The position numbers were made by a program, and so were the translations under genes. The notes under the pieces are model-generated. The model searched no databases. It saw nothing but the letters and a program-made list of their open reading frames with translations, and was not told the DNA's origin. DNA of 64,000 nucleotides from Gnomoniopsis sp. IMI 355080 (taxonomy: Eukaryota > Ascomycota > Sordariomycetes > Diaporthales > Gnomoniaceae): the NCBI GenBank assembly GCA_027946555.1, contig JAPEVC010000171.1, positions 1 to 64,000 of the forward strand, given 5' to 3'. Positions 47,437 to 57,815 of the stretch are shown piece after piece (positions within the stretch are counted from its first letter, which is position 1; each line of letters begins with the position of its first letter).

Positions 47437-49145
47437 ATGGCTTCCATGGTCAGATTTGGCACCGGCCTCGCACGCCCCGGCTTCTTGAATGAGCCTGCAG
47501 CTGCCCTGCGTTGTCCGGCCTGTCTCCAGAGGCCAGCCCTGCCACAATCGGGGAGGCCCAGACGGCCACCTCCCGAGTCCTGTACCAGCTCCTATACCCG
47601 CAATATCTTCGCTGGCCGTGGAGGGCACCGTCTCTATTCACAGCAGTCCCATAGACGCCCGAGGTTCTCCTCACGGCTACGCATGGCCCTAAGCAAATCA
47701 AAGACCGAGTGGTACTTCATTCCTGTCGGTGTCGGCATAGGGTTTTTGGGCCTGGTACAGGGCTACAAAGTCTACACGCGTGAGAAGGAGAGGCAAGAAG
47801 AGGAACTTAACCCGGGATCCCAGCCGAAGAGGCGTCAACGCATAAGACCTGATGGACCATGGCAGGTCCAGGTCATGTCCACGCTCCCTTTGAAGGCATT
47901 GTCAAGATTATGGGGTAAATTCAACGAGATTGACATTCCCTACTACTTTCGGGTTCCTGGATTTAAACTCTACTCTTGGATTTTCGGTGTCAAGTAAGTG
48001 ACGTCTCTCGCTACTCTTGTGCCATGCCCAGCCATTGACAATTGTATAGTCTCGACGAAGTGTCTGAGCCAGATCTCCACGTTTATCCCAATCTAGCTGC
48101 CTTCTTTTACCGGACCTTGAAGCCTGGCGTGCGGCCGTTGGATCCTAACCCGAATGCTTTGCTGTCACCGTCGGATGGAAAGGTCCTCCAGTACGGGCAA
48201 ATACAAGGCGGAGATATTGAACAGGTCAAGGGTATGACTTATAGCATTGATGCCCTTCTGGGCAAGAATACGCCTCCAGCCAGCATCCGCTCTGGGACCA
48301 CCACGCCCCTCCCAAGCGATCAAGCTCTATCGGAAGCTAAAGAAACACGTAAGGATGCTGAGGTCGTCAAGCAAGACGAGGAATTCGCCCGTGTGAATGG
48401 CATTCCCTACACGCTGCCTGGTCTCTTCTCTGGCTCCGCCAAAGATAAGGCAAAGCAAGGTCCTTCGGATCAATCTACTGGTGCCTCCCCAACATCCATT
48501 TCCGAGGTCCGCGCGGATCTTGCTCTCGGCGAGCGGCCATGGTACGATCTCCTGTCCGAGGAGCATCCGACTGCTCTGTACTATGCGGTAATATACCTCG
48601 CTCCTGGTGACTACCATAGATTTCACTCGCCCACAAACTGGGTCGTTGAGCGCCGGCGGCATTTCGCAGGCGAGCTGTTCAGCGTCTCTCCCTACCTGCA
48701 ACGGACCCTTCCTGGCCTATTCACGCTAAATGAGCGTGTGGTGCTTCTGGGTAGGTGGCGATGGGGGTTTTTCTCCTACATCCCCGTTGGTGCGACCAAC
48801 GTCGGCTCTATCAAAATCAACTTTGACCGCGAGTTGCGGACGAACAGCCTGACCACGGACACGGAAGCCGATAGGGCGGCAGAGGAGGCGGCAGCTCGTG
48901 GAGAGTCTTATACAGGCTTCTCCGAGGCGACTTATGACACGGCGAGTCCCGTGTTACAGGGCCATGCCCTAAGACGGGGCGAGGAGATGGGCGGTTTCCA
49001 GCTTGGGAGTACGATTGTCTTGGTATTTGAGGCGCCACTGGGAAAGGAGGATGAGCAAGGGAGAGTGGTAGGAGGGTGGAAGTGGAAGGTTGAAAAAGGG
49101 GCGAAAGTCAAGATGGGTCAAGCTCTGGGTTGTGTTGATGAATAG
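47437..49145 (+). CDS. psd1: Phosphatidylserine decarboxylase proenzyme 1, mitochondrial
   Basis: Two exons, 47437-47993 and 48050-49145, encode 550 residues; the 56-nt intron (GTAAGT...TATAG) gives GVNLDEVSEPDLHVYPNL. The N-terminus is Arg/Ser/Pro-rich and acid-poor, like a mitochondrial presequence, followed by one hydrophobic helix (WYFIPVGVGIGFLGLVQ) for the inner membrane. Core motifs are YPNLAAFFYRTLKPGVRP, SPSDGKV, the APGDYHRFHSP catalytic His block, and LGST with Ser506, where the proenzyme cleaves itself and forms the pyruvoyl group. The enzyme makes phosphatidylethanolamine from phosphatidylserine. A hydrophilic insertion between about residues 275 and 365 is usual in fungal Psd1. 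Confidence 0.94.
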
Positions 49146-52100
49146 TGAGTGAACATATACGGCGGTTTTAGAGCGAATGGAATACATCACTCAGGCTCTT
49201 CTGGAGCATGCAAAGCAAGGGCATCACTGTATATACATACAGCTATGGCCATAGGGCCAGCCTGGTACGTGATGCATGAAAATCTCTGGCATTCAGAAAG
49301 TCCAATTGAGCAGAACAATTTACAAAAAGGCCCAGGCTCATTGTGAGACACATTGCGGCAAGCAGTTCCTTTTCCCCGTCAAGATACATTATCCCTCGTC
49401 ACAATTGCCTGGGACACTTCCACCTGACTTATCCTGATTTCCGTGACGGTGTTTTGAATGGGTCTAAGACGGATTCCCACCAAGCCCCGGTGGTCATGTG
49501 GGGCCGTCATCATCAAATGTACCACACATTTGTGGTAAGAATAATGTTTGTTAGGCACAGCATTCTCAAATTACAATTATCCTACAACTGCTGGCTCTAC
49601 ACGTGAGTCTAGTTTCGCAATCGGCTTTGACAAAGACCTCAAGATGGAGCCCAGGGCCGCCCACGCCTCTTCTAAGCCGCAAGCTGTCTCTTTTCTGCAT
49701 CTGCAGCCATGTCGTCTTATCTTTTTGAGCAAACAGTTAATGCATTCGTGCGAATCTGCTCTTGGGGAAACCAACAAAGTATCACCACGGCGATGAAGTC
49801 ATCAAGTGAAGATGAGGGTTATTCGCTCTTTTTCCCCATCATTTCACGAGACACAGCCGTCGCTCAGTCCGAGTCTAGCAGAGCATGACGCCATGATGAG
49901 AAAGTAGTAGATGATTCCAAAGGCTCCTCGGGTATGGCGAGGCTGGTCCACTCTGCTGGACCATGGAATGGATAAAGGCTCAACGCATATGACAGCCGGC
50001 TTTATGATTCCCTCTTCCGAGGCACTCGTTCCGGAGTCTATCTAGGTAGTGTATGGAAGGGCCCAGGCCGGTTGCATGTGGGTCGATTCGTGTCATCTCT
50101 GAAATTGTGGTCGTAGGAAGAACTAGCTCGACTATAAGGCAAATGTCAAAATATCACTCCATCGATTAAACAGCAGGGCTCGTCGACGACAGTAAGACAG
50201 CAAAACTGTCAGGAATGTAAGGAGGGATAGAACACCAACTCCAGGTGTTGACCGACTTGATGAAGTCAGTTGCCTAGCTTTGGACCACCTTTTAAGATAA
50301 TACAATACTTCTGAAAGGACATCCCCTTGAACATTCGTTCACTCTCTGAAAGAGACTAGAGTGCCCATGGAGGGTAATTGCATGGATTCTTTTCCAAAGT
50401 GAACGAGACCATATTAGAAATTTATTCGGCAAAATAACCAAGAGTAGTCTAAAGTCGATCACACGATGGAAACATAGTTCGACGTGTTGCAAGACGGCCA
50501 AGTGTATCTTCTGTTTTTGTTTCCATTGTATTCCCTGTCTTTACCATTTGACCATGTGTCATGATCGAGTTCTTTTCTCTGTGGGCTGTATTAAAGTTCT
50601 TAGATTACTCTATGCACAACAAATTTGCCTGAATACCGAAAGCTCGCTGTGCAAGATATTGGGTGTGCACTTTGGCTCCACTGCGGCCGGGCAACATATG
50701 CGGCATGCGGGATTCTCTGAAATGGCATAGTCTTCCCGAGACGCTGACCGCTCGGCGTCTTTCCACGGCTTCCTCAGGTGATGGGTAAGGTGAGTATTTC
50801 AAGATTCGATCTGTCAATTATCAACCACGTCTGACCAGGAATCCCCAGCCAGTCTACCTGGCGTCAATCCGAAGTTTGCGCCGCGGGCCGGGGCGATAGC
50901 TCCATAGTACCTATAATCAGGGACGAGCACCTCGGCCCGGTCCAGCCTGATGTGCGTCATATGCGGAAATGCAGAAAACAGTATACCGTCGGCCGGAATG
51001 TAGAATCACCACGACAGATTACGTGCCTCAGGTTGGCCCCAATGAGTCCCCCGGAACGACATTGGCATTGCGATATCCCCATTCTGCTTGTTCGGAGCTC
51101 ATGAAGATTCGATGCAGATTTACGTTGGGGCTTCCCTCTCCTTCTGGAATCTCGCTTAATGCAGAGGCTCCGATGAATATGTTTATCCGGGGCATTCCGA
51201 CTTTCCGGGCGCGAAAACGTGGACAAACCTCAGTGGATACTACGGTCCATACGGCCCCCCTCCCAATCATTCAAATCTGCTTACGGTCTTTCTATATGCG
51301 TGGCTGCTTCCCTAAGTATGAGGTGTGAGAGCCAAGGTTTCACCGGCGCACTTTGTCGACTGTTTGCTGACCAATGAGCAAGAGTCCATCTTGTCTGGCC
51401 CGTGTAGCTTGTGCGTTGTTTGAAAAAAGCCTTCAGCCCAATTAGATGATTTGCACTGGTGATGACCTGTGATACAAGTCGTACTCTGGGAGTGGGACAA
51501 CTATGGTACGTGCAATTACGCAGGGGATCGTCACAAGCAGGTCTCTCCGCATTCTGCCTGGGCCACCACACCACATATACTACGATGAGGCTCAGAGAGC
51601 CCGTTTTGTATTGGCTAGGTAAAAAGGTCTGCGTAACCGTACTTAGCGGTCAAGCCCATCCAGCCTTATGACATCTGTTCGAGGTCAACCAGCTCAGTCA
51701 GCCTGCTGGAAAAGGACCACGTCTACCTTCACGTCCCCGTGCAGCTACGCAGCTTTGGCTGTAACGTGAGACCTTGTTGTCCATGTCAGAATGCATGAGG
51801 TAGGCTGTGTCTACGCACATATGCAATGTAAGACGCGGGCCCCCTCTACTTTTGCCCGAGGCATCTCTGGTGTTAGTCTCGGTGAGTTTAACCGACCACG
51901 TGCATCATCTTCATATTTTCGTCAGATAGACTAGCAGATCGACTTCGACTTATGGGTCCGGTGTTTGGTTGGCCTGTCTCTGAAGGTTCTGTCGGCGTCT
52001 GAGAGCTCTCAATGTAAACGCAGAAATGCAGGCCAGGTGGACAGTCTTGTGATGTCCTGTTAGACCAGATAATTCAGGAGCTACATAGACGCTATCGCCT

Positions 52101-52515
52101 GCCATTGGGTCTGTCAATGTTCGAGTATTCGCAGTGGATAGCGCGCAATAGACCGAGAGAAGCCACGTTGCCCAACCCTGTGGTCACAAATGACCCTTCA
52201 ATGACGATACTACTTCAGAAGCAATGAAGCAGCCCTTCCCTCTATCAGAATGGGTCATGATGCAGTCACAACTGGGTCACCGAGCGTCTTGGCAGACACT
52301 GTCCGCCATACAATCTGCTGAAGATGCCCCCCCCCCTGGGTAATAAGGGTGGTCGCGTTGAGTTATGTATGATTACCTAGGGAGTTGATGTTCATAGAGC
52401 ACTATTGCACTTTGAAGATGCATCGGGCGTGATTGCTAGCTGATCCATTGGGCTACATCGATGTTGGGGGTTTGTTGGCGAATAGATATGCCGCGACCCC
52501 TCCTGACTCTCTACC
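49146..52515. other. Gene-poor stretch between psd1 and the coiled-coil gene
   Basis: No intact gene is seen in 3.4 kb. The first part is the psd1 3' end. A coding-like relic is described separately at about 50823-51270. A C tract lies at about 52328-52337. Confidence 0.5.
50823..51270 (-). pseudogene. Possible decayed gene fragment
   Basis: Two stretches on the minus strand look coding. The first (from an ATG at 51270 to about 51028) includes EVCPRFRARKVGMPRINIF and NLHRIFMSSEQAEWGYRN. The second, in a +1 shifted frame, includes ILFSAFPHMTHIRLDRAEV and VLVPDYRYYGAI and ends at a stop near 50823. A TGA follows the sequence ARNLSW in the second frame just before its coding-like part, and no GT-AG pair joins the two. 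I read this as a relic with at least one frameshift or stop. The FPHMTHIRLDRAEV part is reminiscent of leucine-rich F-box proteins, but that is weak. Confidence 0.3.
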
Positions 52516-54126
52516 CTATTCTTGAGAGTCGGCCTCGCAGATCTCTTTGCACTGTTCTAGTTCAGTCATCTCAAATTTGGGTTCGGAAAAGTCGCTATCC
52601 CAAGTGTAGAGAACAGCTTCACTTAGCCACGAAGGTGGGCTCGGGGGCGCTGATGTCCACGAGGTTTGCGCCGGTCTGAAATGCTCGAGCGACCGCATGT
52701 GCTCTTCATCTTCCCACCACTTATGCAGGATTTCCTGCTGCCATGTTTCGATGTCGAAGATACCGCTGTGACCGCTTGTCAAGTAAGATGAGTAAAGCGC
52801 TCCAACTTGAAGTCGTGAAGTTCTCAGGCTTTGGAGTAACCACCGATTGATGAAATTGGGCATGTCTTCAGCATCAGAGAGAAGATTTTGAATAGTGAGT
52901 TCCTTCGCAGCAGACGCAATTGTAGTTACCCTCTGTGGATGACCTTCTGGTATACTAGTCGCTCGCTTCAGAGAAGCCTCTGCCGTGACAGGGAAATCCT
53001 CCAACAGATTACTGGGGTTGGAGAGCAAGATCGAAAATTCTGTGGGCTCGGTGCTTGCTGCTTCCATTTGGTTATGCTCCAAGTCAAAATCGATGGAGAA
53101 TTCTCCTGGATACCAACTTAGGACATGCTCCAGAGGTATGTACTGTGAAATGAGATTGCGCCCCCAGCAAAGCCGTGTAAGCCGTTCCACCTCGCTGCGC
53201 CAGGCTGCCATCTCGTCAGAGACCCGCCTTTCCTGCATCTCGAAATGTTTTAGAAACTCGTAGTCACTGATCTCGAGTGGCGCCACGTATCGAAGAGCCG
53301 CGGGGTGATGCTTCTCGAAGATCAGCATCTGCCGTTTCTTTCCTTCGAGTCTCGCTTTGTGTGCCAGCACATCGACACGGCATCTCCTAGCAAGATCAAA
53401 GGAACGAAGCGCAAAAAGAAGTCGCTGGTAAAGAGGATTGCATATGTTGGCTGGCTCAATTTCAAGACCCTTTAGCAAATCAGACTGGCGCTGCTCTGGG
53501 ACTTGAATCTTAGACTTCTCTCGGACTGTGCCGCCTCTCGTAATGAGCCGCAGATTATTGATGAAACGCCTCTCAAGAAGGTCAAGCTCGTCTTCGGCTT
53601 CTCCGAGGCTGTCTTGCAAATGCACCAAACTAATTTCAAACTGCTGGCACGCATCACGGGCTGTTTGCATACGCTGAAACCGTGCTTGAAGGCTAGCCAT
53701 AGACGGAGTCGCGCTCGAACTCGTGAGGCCTGCTTGGGTAGGTCGCAGAGCAGACATAAAGTCGTTGTCAGCGAAATCTCGTTCCTGGCGGGCTTGTTCG
53801 ACTCGGGATTTTGCTCGCTTGATCTGAGAGCGAATAGCGTAACTCTCGTTTTTGCGTTCTGCGATCTCTTGCCACCTAGCTTTCAGGAATTCGTCCTCGG
53901 GAATGGTGACCCTGTCGACCTCTCCATCCGAGCTGTTTCCTTCCATACTCTGAAGTACCGTGCTTCGGTATATATGGTAGCGTTTCGAGACCGGGTATGT
54001 TGGTGCTTTTGTTGGAGGCCAAGCTCTGTATGCGAATCGCCTCCAGCCCTGGCCCCATCGTTCGAATCTCTCGGAGGGGCCTTGACTAATTGACTCGTAG
54101 TCACTGGATCTCTGGCTGGAACTCAT
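52516..54126 (-). CDS. Coiled-coil protein of unknown function
   Basis: A single exon encodes 536 residues from the ATG at 54126 (MSSSQRSSDYESISQ); a TTG further upstream is also in frame. After a Ser/Arg-rich N-terminus, residues of about 75-205 are strongly helical and charged (RSQIKRAKSRVEQARQERD; LQDSLGEAEDELDLLERRF), predicting coiled coil. A second helical section contains an aromatic-rich LTRLCWGRNLISQYIP segment. The C-terminal part has several Trp residues (ETWQQEILHKWWEDEEHM) and ends acidic. No signal peptide or membrane helix is present. I do not recognise a domain. The long intact frame and protein-like composition make it a real gene, probably lineage-specific. Confidence 0.75.
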   Translation of the reverse strand: MSSSQRSSDYESISQGPSERFERWGQGWRRFAYRAWPPTKAPTYPVSKRYHIYRSTVLQSMEGNSSDGEVDRVTIPEDEFLKARWQEIAERKNESYAIRSQIKRAKSRVEQARQERDFADNDFMSALRPTQAGLTSSSATPSMASLQARFQRMQTARDACQQFEISLVHLQDSLGEAEDELDLLERRFINNLRLITRGGTVREKSKIQVPEQRQSDLLKGLEIEPANICNPLYQRLLFALRSFDLARRCRVDVLAHKARLEGKKRQMLIFEKHHPAALRYVAPLEISDYEFLKHFEMQERRVSDEMAAWRSEVERLTRLCWGRNLISQYIPLEHVLSWYPGEFSIDFDLEHNQMEAASTEPTEFSILLSNPSNLLEDFPVTAEASLKRATSIPEGHPQRVTTIASAAKELTIQNLLSDAEDMPNFINRWLLQSLRTSRLQVGALYSSYLTSGHSGIFDIETWQQEILHKWWEDEEHMRSLEHFRPAQTSWTSAPPSPPSWLSEAVLYTWDSDFSEPKFEMTELEQCKEICEADSQE

Positions 54127-55016
54127 CGAGAGCCAATCAACCAAATATACTCATTAGAGAATGCTCCAAACCGAGCGTTTACGCTCCTAAGCCACAGCGT
54201 TCTCGACTGTTGGCAAATACTCAGTTTCGAGCGCTAGAAGCCCTCGGGAATACTCGTCTGGGACCTGCAGTGACTCATAACTTACGAGTAGCTGTAGATG
54301 CGATGCATGAAACCTCGAGTTTTCCTCGAACATATTGCGGAAGCCGGTCGTTTTTGAACGGCGGCGCTTGCATCAGGTACCTAGGTGGGTAGACGCGACA
54401 GGTCACAAACTCACAATTTCAGACGGAAATGAAGGTCTCGGCCCGTAGCAAATGCAGAAGGCTCGGCCCGTACGGCTGTAGACAAGTCACGGAACACTAA
54501 AGCTAAAGAAACCCAAGTGTTATTGGTTCTCGCTCGCTGTATATGAGCACCGAGGCAGTAAAAGGCAACATATCTGCACGCGGATGCTAGAATGGACTTC
54601 AGACTTGAAGGCTAGCCCCTGTGTCTGGAGAGTTGTCGTTCCAGGCCATAGGTAATTCGCAGAGTAACCCGGTGTGTTACCCCGGGTCAAGCCAGATTCG
54701 GGAGAGGAGGCAGCTTGTGCTCCCCCAGGTGGAGGTGATCCTGGGCCACACCAGATGACGAATGATGCCACAATGACTGTTACGACACACCGGTCGTCCA
54801 AAGAAGTCAGACGCATTGCTAAGGTCCCTGCACAGGGCAGGATGCGTTCCTATACCTACAGTAGCCTGACAGGTGGGTACATCTTCCGCTCGATCCAGGT
54901 GTAAACCGAAGGGTCCAGCTTTGTCTGGCAATATCCAAGTATCCGGTTAAAAGTAAAGTCCGAACTGCCGTTTCAGCCCAAGATTTCAGCCCACGCGGCC
55001 ATGCTACTTTGTAGAT
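54127..55016. other. Non-coding stretch between the coiled-coil gene and the small unknown gene
   Basis: It includes the promoter of the minus-strand coiled-coil gene and the 3' end of the minus-strand gene upstream. TACCTAGGTG at 54378-54387 is a one-mismatch copy of the dispersed palindrome. No gene is seen. Confidence 0.5.
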
Positions 55017-55624
55017 TCAACGTGCGTTGTGCTCGTGATAAAATTTGATATTGGCTTGGGCCTGCAAGATATTGATCAGCTTGTCGTAAAAGCCCGCTGG
55101 GTCTTGATCAGTCGGACCATCCGGGGGCAGAGGAGGGGGAAGAAAGTGGGTAGTGAAAATAACCTAGACACTCATTCGCTGCAGGAGAATCTTTTGCTGC
55201 CATAGGTGTTCAGTCAGAGGTATAGACATCTTGCTAGGCCACTTACTTGTCGTATCCATTCGCCTTGTCTTCCGCTAGACACTCGCAGCCCACAAAATGA
55301 TTCAGCGATCAAGGTCAGCCCGCCTTGCTCCTCACGAGCAGGAGTCACGCGGCAGGAGGAGATTCGCGGGAAATCTGCCATCTGAAGAAGACGAAATAGG
55401 AAGGGGGAACCAAGTGCGATGAAGCCACTTGTCGCCTGCATGGCTTGATACCGGTTCGGGATTTTCTGCTCCTTGCTGCAATGTTGAACACTTTGGCTCT
55501 CCTCTTGGAAACATTCTACCGATGTATACAATTTGTTCTTGTACTTGAGAATACTATCATCGGGCACTTTGGGTAGTAACGAACTTCTCAGCTTTCCCAT
55601 GCTATCGGCCCAACGGCGGAGCAT
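55017..55624 (-). CDS. Small two-exon protein of unknown function
   Basis: Exons 55624-55247 and 55163-55017 encode 174 residues. The join is good: CGACAA followed by a consensus GTAAGT donor, and an 83-nt intron ending GTCTAG. The second exon then continues in phase 0 as VIFTTHFLPPPLPPDG and ends FYHEHNAR before TGA. Without the splice the frame stops within seven codons. The product has a middle segment FIALGSPFLFRLLQMADFP and no signal peptide or clear transmembrane helix. I do not recognise a family. It is divergent from the DUF6590 gene with 311 bases between the starts. Confidence 0.6.
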
Positions 55625-55935
55625 TGAGGCTCAAAATTGGGCGTCGACGGATATCCTTCATGGTAGCAGACTTCGCATATATCTAGTCAAGTAGAGGCCC
55701 ACAGGAACGAGTGTCGGTGATGGAGACAGCCTTCCACCGCTGCGCTCGCATCTTATCACTCACAACGCCGAGTTGCATTGGTACAACACATTTTTCATTT
55801 TTTTTTCATAATACACTCAAGGTCATGATTCGAAGTTTTCTCCAATCCATCTTATAAAGTTCTTGCTTGCATTGGGATTCCGCGCCCGTAGATGTGCTCT
55901 TGAAGGGAGGTGGATGATGTTTCTAAGACAATGCT
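55625..55935. promoter_or_regulatory. Short divergent promoter between the small unknown gene and the DUF6590 gene
   Basis: Only 311 bases separate the two start codons. A T tract is at about 55795-55807. The compact head-to-head layout suggests shared control, but no motif can be named. Confidence 0.45.
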
Positions 55936-57815
55936 ATGGCAGAACAAATTTTCTGGACTAATGAGCCAAAATGGGATACCCAGAACCAGGGCTGGTACTG
56001 GGAAGGCCAAAAGCCTGAAGGTATACTTCGTCTCATACCAACGCGTCTGGTGTGGTGATGGCATCTTCTCTGACTTGCACTTCCTATCAGGTAACCACTT
56101 GAAGCGTGTCATGAAATGGCTTCGTCCCGAAGAATTCGGACTGGATGGGTATCCGCTACCAAACGCGGTGCCTCCAAGCCCCTTTCCTGTCTACCAACAG
56201 CAACCTCCATCCGCTCCGCAAACCGGCGCACTCAATACCCCCAGTCGCTCCCTGGATCAGCCTTTTCTAAACAACGTGTTGTCGAAGGAGCAATCAAACG
56301 CGCCTGGTATTCCCATGCATTCATTCTCAGACTACCAAAGCCACAATATCAGCCTGAACAGACGTAGGTACTCGACCACTTACCTACTTACGCGTCCTAT
56401 AGACCTTGATGCGATGATTAACGTATCTGAGCTAGAGAGGCCAAGTAGTTCAACAAGCGGTGGAAGACATCACAAGAAGCACTCGGACAGAAATTCATCT
56501 TATCCGCAAGGTGAATCTCCTCTTGATCCTATCACCTGCAACATACAGCTAAAAGTTACTTGATCAAGTACTTCATACACATATCAAAGCCCCATTTCAA
56601 CCGCCAAGATCACAGAATACTGGATCTAAGGACGTGGAATATTCGTTCAACCCTTCACCAGACACAAATGGTCTTGGGGGCTCAGATAAAACTCATGGTG
56701 TCAAGTTGTGCAGCCCAGACACACACCCTTGGACAGTTGGATCAGGAGGCGCTGACTCACAGTTGTCTCCGGCACAAGGTCGGTTCTAGAATCATTCGAA
56801 TTGTTTCCCAAAAGATTCTAACACGAAACTTCAGGTATTTCAGGGCCCGCGAGCTTTCAAAGCTCCTCTTACGATAGGAACGCAGTTCCGGCAACCTATA
56901 ATTACCCAGCACAATTGCATTCAGGTGCGAGATGGGCGGGTATGAATTGTTATGTCTCGATGTTAGGTACCAAGTACTTACTGATGCCTGGTCTCCAATA
57001 TAGGAGGTCCTTCAAATGGAAATTTCAGCTTCACCGAGATTCAAGTGAAACGGAATGCTCAGCATAAGATCAAGCCGGTCCCGCCGGCAGACGCGAATGT
57101 CTTGTTGGATTCTAGTATGCCACTCGTGCCACTAAACCTTAGTCCATCCTTCTTACCTGACGTTTTGAAGACTTCGATGTGTATCCATCATCAAGTTTCC
57201 AGCCGGGAAAGGTATTTTTATCCATACGTGGCTTTTGATAGCCGGATGTGGCTGACTGAATTTCAGATTATCAAGGTGTGGTGGTCCGAGCCATTAGGCA
57301 TGCCCACTAGAGGCGCCCATGGCAGTCGTCTATCAAAAGACAATATAGGTAGAACCTTGTTGAAGGACCACCAGAAAGCAATATGGACAGGTTTTCGCCG
57401 CTTCATAATAATTCGGAATTTCCAGGGGCATTGTCATGGCATGTGAGTCTTTCTGGGAGCATCATGGCAGATAAGATATACATGTGTAGTATATCCTGAT
57501 GATGATCGTAGTCCCATATACACCTACAACCGCCAGGGGTGTACAAAACATGGAGTCAAGCAACACGAGCACGGCATTATCTACGAGGACTTGCCAGGGA
57601 ACACTGGAAAACTGCTGTTCAACGAAAAGACTCTTGGATTCCCGTCAATACGCGCAAGAACGACGAATGGCGAACCGATGGACAATACGTCTAGAGTTAA
57701 CTATGCCAAAGTCACCGACATTGGTCACAATTTGAAGGTCAATTTCATTGCAGAGGTCGTTCCAGAAGACTGGAATATTGCGGAGAATGCCCTCAAAGAA
57801 TCCGGATTTTGTTGA
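55936..57815 (+). CDS. DUF6590 domain protein, six exons
   Basis: Exons 55936-56020, 56091-56510, about 56590-56778, 56835-56924, 57004-57442 and 57512-57815 keep frame throughout and encode 508 residues. The start MAEQIFWTNEPKWD is aromatic-rich, like many DUF6590 proteins. A long Ser/Pro/Gln-rich middle follows. The C-terminal domain is diagnostic: KVWWSEPLG, FRRFIIIRNFQGHCHGIPIY, TYNRQGCTKHGVKQHEHGII and SRVNYAKVTDIGHNLKVNFI. Its biochemical role is unknown; these proteins are abundant in Pezizomycotina. The third exon needs an AAG acceptor at 56589 (or 56562). Two 39-nt in-frame segments (56364-56402, 57228-57266) look like tiny introns. Removing the second tightens the domain match and gives 495 residues. 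Confidence 0.75.

Noticed and set aside
57212..57266. 55-nt intron (GTATTT...TTTCAG) in the DUF6590 gene
   Set aside because: It shifts the frame and hits a stop within about 11 codons. The 39-nt alternative or retention keeps the domain.
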